A DNA stretch of 8,204 nucleotides from Halothece sp. MAG (GCA_018610095.1 JAHEOB010000332.1:1-8204); one strand, 5' to 3'. Counted from the first letter of the stretch, positions 1 to 6,921 are shown. Notes: a model not told the origin generated them from the sequence alone. Made by a program: numbers and translations.

Positions 1-94
1 ATTCTCAATTGGGCGAAACACTGGGCAACGGAACCGTAACCCCCTCACTGCCTTGCTAACTAGCATGGTTTGTGTTACCTTAATCTAGGTGGAT

Positions 95-165
<71 letters not shown>

Positions 166-202
166 TTTTGTTTCGGTGACAGTAGCGTAATTGGGCATCC
201 CA

Positions 203-1498
203 TTAAATGCCTAACCGTTGATAGACCGCATCTAAATGTTGTAAATGAGATTGCGGATCAAAACACTGTTCCAGTTCTTGCTGGGATAAGGTTTCTTGCA
301 CTTTGGGATCGTGGCGAATTAACTCATAAAAATTCCCCTCCGGTTGATTCCACGCTTGATGGGCACACGCTTGAACCCGTTCATAAGCCTGTTCCCGACT
401 CATCCCTTTATCCACCAGGGCTAATAACACCCGCTGGCTGAAAATGACGCCGCCATACACATTTAAATTCCGTTCCATATTTTGGGGATACACTTGCAAA
501 GATTTCACTAATTCCGTGAGTTCGTGGAGCATAAAATGGGTTAAAATGCAACTATCGGGAACAATCACTCGCTCTGCCGAACTATGGGAAATGTCACGCT
601 CATGCCACAAGGCAACATTCTCGATCGCGCTATGAGCATTCCCCCGCACAACCCGTGCTAATCCCGTTAACCGTTCCGAACGAATGGGATTGCGCTTATG
701 GGGCATTGCTGAGGAGCCTTTCTGCCCCTTAGAAAAATATTCTTCGACCTCTAAGACATCCGTGCGCTGTAAATTACGGATTTCCACAGCAAACCGTTCC
801 ATGGAAGCTGTCAATAAAGCTAATTGTTGCAAAAATTGTCCATGGCGATCCCGAGAGACAATCTGAGTGGAAGCGGTATCAGGTTGTAACCCTAATTTTT
901 CACACGCGATCGCCTCCACTTGGGGATCAATATTGGCATAAGTCCCAACGGCCCCCGAAATTTTTCCTACGGCAATTTCGTTGCGAAGCCGAATCAAGCG
1001 ATCGCGATGACGGAACACTTCGGCTAACCAACCCGCTAATTTAAACCCAAAGGTAATGGGTTCAGCATGAATCCCATGGGATCGCCCCACCATCACCGTA
1101 TAGCGATGTTGTTGCGCCTGATAGCGAATCGCTTGGGCTAGGGCTTCCACTTCTTCTAACATCAAATTGAGACTGGCTACTAATTGTAGTGCCAAGGCGG
1201 TATCTAACACATCGGAACTGGTTAAGCCAAGATGAATATATCGCCCAGCTTCCCCAACATATTCATTAACATTCGTTAAGAAAGCAATCACATCATGACG
1301 AACGTCCGCTTCAATTTCTTGCACCCGTTGGGGATCAAAATTGGCATTTTCGTTGATTTGTTCCCAGGCCCACTCAGGAATATAGCCTAATTCCGCTTGG
1401 GCTTCACAAACCGCCAATTCCACCTCGAGCCAACGATTGAGTTTCGCTTCGTTTGTCCAAAGTTCGCCCATAGCGGGCAGGGTATACCGTTCCAGCAC
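203..1498 (-). CDS. purB: Adenylosuccinate lyase
   Basis: PurB catalyses two fumarate-releasing steps of purine synthesis, SAICAR to AICAR and adenylosuccinate to AMP, as a cytosolic homotetramer. The 431-residue length is normal. The fumarase/aspartase-superfamily signature GSSAMPHKRNP lies at residues 261-271 and carries the mobile-loop catalytic serines. Conserved histidines fall at H68 (DVRHDV), H89 (IHLGLTSSD) and H141 (GRSHGIHAEP), positions that match the Bacillus subtilis enzyme as I remember it. The start is GTG, giving MLERYTLPAMGELW, which fits the family's usual beginning; no good ribosome binding site precedes it. The gene is divergent from nblS across 80 bp and converges on the tRNA-Gly gene, with its TAA at 203-205. 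Nothing suggests damage. Confidence 0.97.
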   Translation of the reverse strand: MLERYTLPAMGELWTNEAKLNRWLEVELAVCEAQAELGYIPEWAWEQINENANFDPQRVQEIEADVRHDVIAFLTNVNEYVGEAGRYIHLGLTSSDVLDTALALQLVASLNLMLEEVEALAQAIRYQAQQHRYTVMVGRSHGIHAEPITFGFKLAGWLAEVFRHRDRLIRLRNEIAVGKISGAVGTYANIDPQVEAIACEKLGLQPDTASTQIVSRDRHGQFLQQLALLTASMERFAVEIRNLQRTDVLEVEEYFSKGQKGSSAMPHKRNPIRSERLTGLARVVRGNAHSAIENVALWHERDISHSSAERVIVPDSCILTHFMLHELTELVKSLQVYPQNMERNLNVYGGVIFSQRVLLALVDKGMSREQAYERVQACAHQAWNQPEGNFYELIRHDPKVQETLSQQELEQCFDPQSHLQHLDAVYQRLGI

Positions 1499-1529
1499 GC
1501 TTAGTAGTTCTTAACGACACAACCTCAAT

Positions 1530-1535
1530 ATTGTA
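1530..1535 (-). promoter_or_regulatory. Possible -10 element for purB
   Basis: The minus strand reads TACAAT here, five of six matches to TATAAT, about 32 bases before the purB GTG start. The best -35-like sequence upstream is TTGGCA (plus-strand 1557-1562), but the 21-base spacing is longer than usual. The same bases also read GTTACAAT on the minus strand, which equals one half of the HLR1 motif bound by RpaB. The call is weak and rests on position and one hexamer. Confidence 0.25.
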
Positions 1536-1578
1536 ACGTAAGAAAGGGGAGAAATATGCCAAAATAAAGTAAGCAATC

Positions 1579-3606
1579 TTGTGGCAAGAAAGGGTTGGTG
1601 CCTTGAAAGCAATTCGCGACATTTTCAACCGTTGGTGGTCGGAATTTACGCTCCAAACGCGCTTAATGGCAGTGGGGACATTAGTGGTTTCCCTTGTGAT
1701 GAGTGGGTTAACCTTTTGGGCTGTCAACACCATTCAACAAGATGCGCGAATGAATGATACCCGCTTTGGGCGAGATTTGGGACTGCTGTTAGCAGCCAAT
1801 ATTTCCCCCATGGTGGCAGAAGACGACCTGACAGAGGTAGCGTTATTTTCAGGACGATTTTATAGTCGCACCTCCAGTGTTCGCTATATTCTCTACGCGG
1901 AACCCGATGGGACAATTCGCTTTGGCATTCCCTTTTCCGAACCGGACGGGAGTCACGCCTTAACCATTCAACGGCGCATTCAACTCCCTGAGAGTTATGA
2001 TCCCGATTCCGATCATCCCTTCGTGCGTCAACATGATACCCCTGATGGTAAAGTCACGGATGTCTTTGTTCCACTCAACTATGAAAACGAGTATTTAGGC
2101 GTTTTAGCCGTTGGGATTAATCCCAATCCCACCGTGGTTGCTTCCTCCAATTTAACCCGAGATGTCACCATTGCAGTATTTATTTCCATTTGGGCTATGG
2201 TAATTTTAGGGGCGGTGTTTAATGCCCTTACTATCACCAAGCCGATTAAAGAATTGTTAGTGGGAGTGAGAAATATTGCTGCTGGCAACTTTAAACAGCG
2301 AATTGAGTTACCCCTTGGGGGAGAATTAGGGGAACTCATCTCCAGTTTTAATTATATGGCGGAACGCTTGGCGCGATATGAAGAACAAAATATAGAGGAA
2401 TTAACCGCCGAGAAAGCAAAATTAGAAACCCTAGTTTCCACCATTGCCGATGGGGCGGTGTTAATCGATACTGATTTACAGGTGATGTTAGTTAACCCCA
2501 CTGCCCAACGGATTTTTGGTTGGGAAAGTGAACAAGTTGTTGGGGACAATGTCCTCCATCATCTCCCTCATGAAGTGAAAATGGAAATTAGCGAACCCTT
2601 ACAAGAAGTCGTAGCAAAAGCCGATTCTGACCAACAAGGAGAACAGGAAGAACAACCGTCTGATAATCGGGATAGCGGGGAATTTCGGATTACTTTAACC
2701 CGTCCCTATGAACGAACGGTACGCATCTTACTGACACAAGTATTAGACCAATATCGCGAAACCATAAAAGGGATTGCCATTACCGTTCAAGATATTACCC
2801 GAGAGGTGGAATTAAATCAAGCCAAGAGTCAATTTATTAGTAATGTCTCCCACGAATTACGAACCCCGTTGTTTAATATTAAATCCTTTATTGAAACCTT
2901 GACTGAATATGGAGAAGAATTAAGTTCCCAAGAACAACAAGAGTTTTTAAAAACGACCAATAGTGAAACGGATCGTTTGACGCGGTTGGTGAATGATGTA
3001 CTGGATTTATCCCGTTTAGAATCCTCCAAAGTCTATCAAATGAGTCCGCTGGATTTGAGTCAGCCCATTGAACAAACCCTGCGGACGTATCATCTCAATG
3101 CCAAAGATAAAGAAATTGAACTGTTGCAAGCGGTACAACCGGATTTACCCCCTGTCATCGGAAATTATGACTTGTTATTACAAGTGTTTGCCAATTTAGT
3201 GGGTAATGCCTTAAAATTCACGCAAGCTGGCGGAAAAGTAATGATTCGGGCTTATCTGCTCGATCCCGAAGATCACCCTTATCAACCCAGTCCGCAAGTT
3301 CGGGTAGAAGTAGCTGATACTGGGATTGGGATTGATACCGAAGATCAAGAAGCGATTTTTGACCGCTTTTTCCGTGTCGAAAATCAAGTCCATACCCTAG
3401 AAGGAACAGGATTAGGCTTATCGATTGTTCGCAATATTGTGGAAAAACATCATAGTACCGTCCGCTTAGTGAGTGAATTAGGGATTGGAACCACCTTTTG
3501 GTTTGATTTATTAGTGGATCAATCAGCTTTAGCGGATCAAGGGGATGGACAAGAAGCCGTAGAAGGGGAACAATTGATAATAAATTCCGAATCAAGCAGT
3601 GGTTAA
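1579..3606 (+). CDS. nblS: NblS/Hik33-type sensor histidine kinase
   Basis: Membrane sensor kinase (675 aa from this start). By family knowledge, NblS (DspA, Hik33) responds to high light, nutrient, cold and osmotic stress and passes phosphate to RpaB-type regulators. In order: transmembrane segment about 27-49, extracytoplasmic sensor region about 50-194, transmembrane segment about 195-218, HAMP about 218-272, PAS about 280-405, HisKA with H-box SNVSHELRTP (phosphorylated H425), and ATPase domain with N box (N539/N543), DTGIGI (580-585), FDRFF and GTGLGL (609-614). The H-box continuation LFNIKSFIETL is typical of this subfamily. An in-frame TAA at 1570-1572 bounds the start, so only TTG codons fit: 1579, or 1603, which has AAAGGG eight bases upstream. 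A Glu/Gln/Asp-rich stretch at 348-366 interrupts the PAS region. The gene heads an apparent four-gene run. Confidence 0.93.
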   Translation: MWQERVGALKAIRDIFNRWWSEFTLQTRLMAVGTLVVSLVMSGLTFWAVNTIQQDARMNDTRFGRDLGLLLAANISPMVAEDDLTEVALFSGRFYSRTSSVRYILYAEPDGTIRFGIPFSEPDGSHALTIQRRIQLPESYDPDSDHPFVRQHDTPDGKVTDVFVPLNYENEYLGVLAVGINPNPTVVASSNLTRDVTIAVFISIWAMVILGAVFNALTITKPIKELLVGVRNIAAGNFKQRIELPLGGELGELISSFNYMAERLARYEEQNIEELTAEKAKLETLVSTIADGAVLIDTDLQVMLVNPTAQRIFGWESEQVVGDNVLHHLPHEVKMEISEPLQEVVAKADSDQQGEQEEQPSDNRDSGEFRITLTRPYERTVRILLTQVLDQYRETIKGIAITVQDITREVELNQAKSQFISNVSHELRTPLFNIKSFIETLTEYGEELSSQEQQEFLKTTNSETDRLTRLVNDVLDLSRLESSKVYQMSPLDLSQPIEQTLRTYHLNAKDKEIELLQAVQPDLPPVIGNYDLLLQVFANLVGNALKFTQAGGKVMIRAYLLDPEDHPYQPSPQVRVEVADTGIGIDTEDQEAIFDRFFRVENQVHTLEGTGLGLSIVRNIVEKHHSTVRLVSELGIGTTFWFDLLVDQSALADQGDGQEAVEGEQLIINSESSSG

Positions 3607-3607
3607 T

Positions 3608-4111
3608 ATGATCAATACCATCTTTAAACTGATTAGCGGTGTGTTGGTTTGTTTGATGCTGTTGTTTCCATTGACAGCACAAGCCCAAAACGAAAGTTTT
3701 CTCCAACAGGAATCATTTATTAGTGAAGATTTATCTGGAGAAGATTTTTCGGGGAAAACCTACCAACGGCGAGAATTTTCCGATGCCAATTTAACGAATG
3801 CTAATTTGAGTCAGGCGGATCTAAGAGGATCAATTTTTACGGCTGCCGTAATGAGAAATGCCGATTTACATGGGGCAAATATGACCTTTACGGTATTGAA
3901 TAAGGTCGATTTGACAAATGCTGATCTAAGTCAGACCATTTTAGAAGATGCCATTCTTTCTCGTGCGAAGTTTGACAATACCAAGATTACAGGGGCAGAT
4001 TTTAGCAATGCCATCTTGGATGTTCCGCAAATTGATCAGCTTTGTAAAATTGCTGAGGGTGTCAATGAACAAACGGGTGTTGCTACTCGTAAGTCTTTAG
4101 GATGTTTATAA
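3608..4111 (+). CDS. Secreted pentapeptide-repeat protein, lumenal type
   Basis: 167 residues from the ATG. An in-frame GTG at 3599 would add three residues and overlap the nblS end; neither start has a clear ribosome binding site. Residues 1-26 look like a Sec signal peptide: a hydrophobic core and an AQA|Q cleavage site, with Cys15 not in a lipobox. From residue 38 to 137 there are 20 unbroken pentapeptides with a bulky hydrophobic centre every fifth residue (L42, F47, Y52 on to F132, L137), enough for about five turns of a right-handed quadrilateral beta helix. The tail LCKIAEGVN...TRKSLGC holds C146 and C166, which could form a disulfide, and resembles thylakoid-lumen pentapeptide proteins of cyanobacteria and plants. 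The molecular role is unknown. It overlaps purK by 10 bases. Confidence 0.88.
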   Translation: MINTIFKLISGVLVCLMLLFPLTAQAQNESFLQQESFISEDLSGEDFSGKTYQRREFSDANLTNANLSQADLRGSIFTAAVMRNADLHGANMTFTVLNKVDLTNADLSQTILEDAILSRAKFDNTKITGADFSNAILDVPQIDQLCKIAEGVNEQTGVATRKSLGCL

Positions 4112-5235
4112 ATCAGCAACGAGTTGGTGTCATTGGCGGTGGGCAACTGGCTTGGATGATGGGGTTAGAAGCCCAAAAACAAGGGCTTTCCCTGTGGGTA
4201 CAAACCCCAACGGTACACGATCCTGCTGTGGCAGTTGCTAAGGAGGCAATTATTGCGCCTCTGTCTAATTTGGAAGCAACGGCAACCTTAGCCCGTGAAG
4301 TGGATATTATTACCTTTGAAAATGAGTTTATTGATGTGCCAGGGTTAGGAGAGTTCAGCGATCGCGTCACCTTTTACCCCAGTTTAGCTTCAGTTGCTCC
4401 TTTATTAGATAAATTTGAACAACGCTGCTATCTACAGGAGTTGGGATTACCGGTTCCTGCCTTTAAAAGTGTCATTGCAGGGAAAGGTAGTTCTTGGGAT
4501 GGTAAGGAATTTCCCTTAGTCGTCAAAGCAAGGCGACATGGCTATGATGGCCAAGGGACATTTATTGTTCAAGATGAATTGGAACTGGAAACGGTTTTGG
4601 CAAAGCTAGAGGGCTTACCGGTGTTGATCGAAAGGTATGTTCCCTTTGAGAAAGAATTAGCCGTTATGGCAGGGCGAGGGATTAATGGCGAAACAGTAGT
4701 GTATCCCACGGTTGAAACCTACCAACGGGATCAAGTCTGTCAACGGGTGATTGCCCCAGCACGGATTCCAGAAACCTTACACAATCAGATTTCTACCATG
4801 GCGCAAACCCTTCTTGATGCTCTGGAATGGGTAGGAATAATAGGGATGGAGTTATTTCTGACTGAAGATAATGGGGTGTTAGTGAATGAAATTGCCCCTC
4901 GTACCCACAATTCGGGTCATTATACTCTCGATGCTTGTGATATTTCCCAATTTGCCATGCACCTGCAAGGGATAACTGGAAAATCGCTGACCCCACCGCG
5001 TTTAACCAGTGACGCTGCGGTAATGGTAAATTTATTAGGATATGAATTTGCCGAAACCACTTATGGCGAAAAACAACAAACGCTGCGATCGCTGCCTGGG
5101 GCACATGTTTACTGGTATGGCAAAAAACAAGCTCGCCCTGGACGTAAACTGGGTCATGTTACCGTTTTAGGTAATACGATTGCCGAAGCCAGCGCGATCG
5201 CGGATCAAGTTTCTGAAATTTGGTATGGTTCATGA
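4102..5235 (+). CDS. purK: N5-carboxyaminoimidazole ribonucleotide synthase
   Basis: PurK uses ATP and bicarbonate to turn AIR into N5-CAIR, which PurE then rearranges in purine synthesis. The 377-residue length is typical. The N-terminal fold begins with VGVIGGGQLAWMM (8-20). The ATP-grasp core shows VVKARRHGYDGQGT (140-153), the ERYVPFEKELAV segment (177-188), a metal-binding glutamate in GMELF (E250) and NEIAPRTHNSGH (262-273, E263), a strong PurK signature. The C-terminal RPGRKLGHVTV (345-355) is also typical. The ATG overlaps the last ten bases of the pentapeptide gene; only a short AGG sits directly before it, so translation may depend on coupling. The stop TGA overlaps the next ATG. 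Two HIP1 sites lie near the 3' end. Confidence 0.96.
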   Translation: MFINQQRVGVIGGGQLAWMMGLEAQKQGLSLWVQTPTVHDPAVAVAKEAIIAPLSNLEATATLAREVDIITFENEFIDVPGLGEFSDRVTFYPSLASVAPLLDKFEQRCYLQELGLPVPAFKSVIAGKGSSWDGKEFPLVVKARRHGYDGQGTFIVQDELELETVLAKLEGLPVLIERYVPFEKELAVMAGRGINGETVVYPTVETYQRDQVCQRVIAPARIPETLHNQISTMAQTLLDALEWVGIIGMELFLTEDNGVLVNEIAPRTHNSGHYTLDACDISQFAMHLQGITGKSLTPPRLTSDAAVMVNLLGYEFAETTYGEKQQTLRSLPGAHVYWYGKKQARPGRKLGHVTVLGNTIAEASAIADQVSEIWYGS

Positions 5236-6167
5236 GTGATACGGATAACCGTCCTCAAATTCGTGGCGTTCTCATCATTACCCTCATCCTTAATTTATTG
5301 GTAATGGTATTAAAATTAGTGGTGGGGATTGTCACGGGCTCGTTAAGTTTGCAAGCCGATGCCCTGCACAGTTTTACCGACAGCGCCAATAATGTTTTAG
5401 GCTTAGTGAGTAATCAACTTGCCTCCCCCCAGCCCGATCGGGAACACCCTTACGGCCACCAAAAATTTGAAGCCATTGGGGCTTTAGGAATTGCTGCCTT
5501 TTTAGGCATTACCTGTTTTGAAGTGGTGGAAGGGGTTATGGAACGATTACTGCAAGGTGTCCACCCGATTTTATTAGATTATTGGCAAGTGTCGTTTTTG
5601 ATGATCGTTTTGGCGGTGAATATTTTTGTTGCCTTTTACGAACGTCATGTCGGTACGAAACTCGATAGCCCCATTTTATTAGCGGATTCTCGACACACCA
5701 TGGGGGATATTTGGATTACCTTTTTAGTCATTGCAGGATTAGCTGGCATGGGATTGGGTGAGTTGTGGAATATTCCCGAACTACAATGGTTAGATGTCAT
5801 CCTTGCGTTTCCTGTCGCCATACTGGTTTTAAAAAGTGGTTGGGAGGTACTGCGAGACAATCTTCCTTGGCTGGTGGATGAAATTGCCATTCCCCCCGAA
5901 GTCATTAATCGGACGGCAATGAAAGTGCCTGGGGTGATCAACTGTCATGATATTGCTTCCCGAGGAGTCGTGGGGCGACAAGTTTTTATTGAAATGCACA
6001 TGGTAGTAGATAGTAATGATGTGGAAACAGCCCACAACATTACGGAAGCGGTTGAAGCCCAGCTCAAAGAGTATTTTGGTCCGGCACGGGTTTTAATTCA
6101 TATTGAACCGCTAGAATATCAGTCCAATCAGATTACCTTTTCAGATGAAGTAGAAAAAGTTAACTGA
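5232..6167 (+). CDS. Cation diffusion facilitator, zinc-type efflux transporter
   Basis: 311 residues from the ATG at 5232, which shares ATGA with the purK stop; an upstream TTG at 5220 is less likely. CDF proteins are inner-membrane homodimers that export divalent metal in exchange for protons. Six transmembrane segments fit about 12-36, 40-62, 82-103, 118-138, 150-173 and 183-202. The transport site is HxxxD in TM2 (H46, D50) and HxxxD in TM5 (H155, D159), the pattern linked to zinc rather than iron or manganese. A second cluster, D69/H72/H76 in DREHPYGH, matches site B of E. coli YiiP, and the cytosolic domain keeps H239, H256, H268, H290 and E292, aligned by eye with YiiP H232, H248, H261, H283 and D285. 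The substrate is inferred, not shown. Confidence 0.92.
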   Translation: MSDTDNRPQIRGVLIITLILNLLVMVLKLVVGIVTGSLSLQADALHSFTDSANNVLGLVSNQLASPQPDREHPYGHQKFEAIGALGIAAFLGITCFEVVEGVMERLLQGVHPILLDYWQVSFLMIVLAVNIFVAFYERHVGTKLDSPILLADSRHTMGDIWITFLVIAGLAGMGLGELWNIPELQWLDVILAFPVAILVLKSGWEVLRDNLPWLVDEIAIPPEVINRTAMKVPGVINCHDIASRGVVGRQVFIEMHMVVDSNDVETAHNITEAVEAQLKEYFGPARVLIHIEPLEYQSNQITFSDEVEKVN

Positions 6168-6170
6168 TGC

Positions 6171-6200
6171 TAGCCATCTGAGGACGACGCATAGTACAAT
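6171..6200 (+). promoter_or_regulatory. Candidate rpsF promoter
   Basis: TAGCCA (6171-6176, four of six matches to TTGACA) is followed after 18 bases by TACAAT (6195-6200, five of six matches to TATAAT). Transcription would begin near 6207, leaving a leader of about 64 bases before the rpsF ATG. The site starts only four bases after the CDF stop, so rpsF may be both read through from upstream and separately transcribed. An in-frame ATG at 6199 would lie inside the -10 and is therefore unlikely to be the rpsF start. Confidence 0.4.
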
Positions 6201-6257
6201 GGTTAATCCTTGCTTGTTCGTCTTGAGCAGTGACTTGCAAGCCATTGATTTGTCCAC

Positions 6258-6263
6258 AAGGAG
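6258..6263 (+). promoter_or_regulatory. Strong ribosome binding site of rpsF
   Basis: AAGGAG ends seven bases before the ATG at 6271. It is one of the clearest Shine-Dalgarno sequences in the window, and it decides the rpsF start against the in-frame ATG at 6199, which has none. Confidence 0.85.
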
Positions 6264-6270
6264 TTCTATT

Positions 6271-6744
6271 ATGATTAATAATTACGAAACCATGTACATT
6301 ATCCGCCCTGACATTACTGAGGATCAGGTTTCCCAAGAAGTGAAAAAATATGAGGACTTTTTAAACAGTCGGGGTGCAGAAAGCATTAAAATTCAAAATC
6401 ATGGCAAAAAGCGACTTGCCTATACCATTCATACCAATAATAATAAGCATAATGATGGTATCTACGTTCAAATGAACTATCGCATTGATGGCAGTGTCAT
6501 TGACTCGCTACAGCGAGAGATGCGAATTAGTGAAAATGTCATTCGTTTTTTAACCTTGAAGGTGGAAAATCCCCCTGAAGTTGCTGCTAAACCTGAACCT
6601 GCCACGGAGGTTGCTAGCCGCCCTGAACCTGAAACGGAAACCGAAGCAACAGAAACCACAGAAGCAGCCGCCGAACAAGCAGCAGAAGAAATGATCTCGG
6701 GGGCTACTGAAGAACCCTCGCCTACTGAAGAAACCTCACAATAA
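6271..6744 (+). CDS. rpsF: 30S ribosomal protein S6 (bS6) with long acidic tail
   Basis: bS6 binds the central domain of 16S rRNA together with bS18 in the small subunit. The start YETMYIIRPDITEDQV (5-20), the middle HGKKRLAYTIHTNNNKHNDGIY and the end ISENVIRFLTLKVE (86-99) match the S6 fold; the core ends near residue 100. Residues 100-157 form a tail rich in Glu, Ala, Thr and Pro, with almost no basic residues, starting with two copies of a ten-residue unit (EVAAKPEPAT, EVASRPEPET). Cyanobacterial S6 is usually nearer 110 residues, so about 45-50 are extra. E. coli S6 gains acidic residues at its C-terminus through RimK; here an acidic extension is encoded. The start is fixed by AAGGAG. The partner rpsR is not adjacent. 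Confidence 0.95.
   Translation: MINNYETMYIIRPDITEDQVSQEVKKYEDFLNSRGAESIKIQNHGKKRLAYTIHTNNNKHNDGIYVQMNYRIDGSVIDSLQREMRISENVIRFLTLKVENPPEVAAKPEPATEVASRPEPETETEATETTEAAAEQAAEEMISGATEEPSPTEETSQ
6577..6636 (+). repeat. Tandem 30-bp repeat within the rpsF tail
   Basis: Two adjacent 30-base units encode EVAAKPEPAT and EVASRPEPET (S6 residues 103-112 and 113-122), identical at seven of ten positions. This looks like a duplication that lengthened the acidic tail. The following residues are of similar composition but keep no clear period. Confidence 0.7.
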
Positions 6745-6764
6745 GTCGTTTTTCTTTCGCAAAG

Positions 6765-6850
6765 CCTAGCGGGACATTAGTGACATCCTCCCTCGGTAAA
6801 GCAGAGCTTATACCGAATTGAACAAGCATTTTTGTCTAAGTCCCGTTAGG
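6765..6850. repeat. 86-bp inverted-repeat element, possibly a miniature mobile element
   Basis: CCTAGCGGGACATTAG (6765-6780) pairs with CTAAGTCCCGTTAGG (6836-6850) through 15 pairs including one G-T, with A6776 bulged. Inside, 6794-6802 pairs with 6806-6815 (CGGTA plus AAGC against GCTT plus TACCG, A6810 bulged, triloop AGA). On the minus strand this inner hairpin runs straight into GAGGGAGGATGTCAC (6780-6794). From memory, a hairpin followed by GAGGATGTCA is typical of the right end of IS200/IS605 elements carrying tnpB. No transposase is present, so this would be a remnant or a non-autonomous copy. It could instead be a structured RNA or processing site. Confidence 0.5.
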
Positions 6851-6913
6851 ATGATCCTATTTCCTAATCAAAGTTTATCGTGACGGATGGAGAGGGATTG
6901 AACCGACACAGCA

Positions 6914-6921
6914 GCGATCGC
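6914..6921. repeat. HIP1 octamer
   Basis: GCGATCGC, the highly iterated palindrome of many cyanobacterial genomes. This copy is the only intergenic one here; five others lie in genes at 906-913 and 998-1005 (purB) and 4358-4365, 5085-5092 and 5194-5201 (purK). About one per 1.4 kb is far above chance and supports the cyanobacterial assignment. Confidence 0.9.

Noticed and set aside
1..39. A possible C-terminal end of an upstream plus-strand gene (frame 1 reads ILNWAKHWATEP then TAA).
   Set aside because: All three plus-strand frames stay open for the first 36 bases, so such a short open piece proves nothing, and I recognise no family.
191..214. Hairpin with eight pairs (TTGGGCAT with ATGCCTAA, one G-T) around the purB stop codon.
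   Set aside because: The purB stop lies in the loop and no T run follows on the minus strand, so it does not look like a terminator.
3218..3706. A 162-codon minus-strand ORF opposite the end of nblS.
   Set aside because: It is a shadow of the clearly coding plus strand (ATPase domain of NblS and the pentapeptide signal peptide) and has no family features.
4793..5104. A 103-codon minus-strand ORF inside purK.
   Set aside because: It is antisense to conserved PurK motifs and has no credible start context.
6199..6270. An rpsF start at the in-frame ATG 6199, adding 24 residues.
   Set aside because: It has no ribosome binding site, overlaps the candidate -10 element, and the added residues do not look like S6, while ATG 6271 has an ideal AAGGAG.
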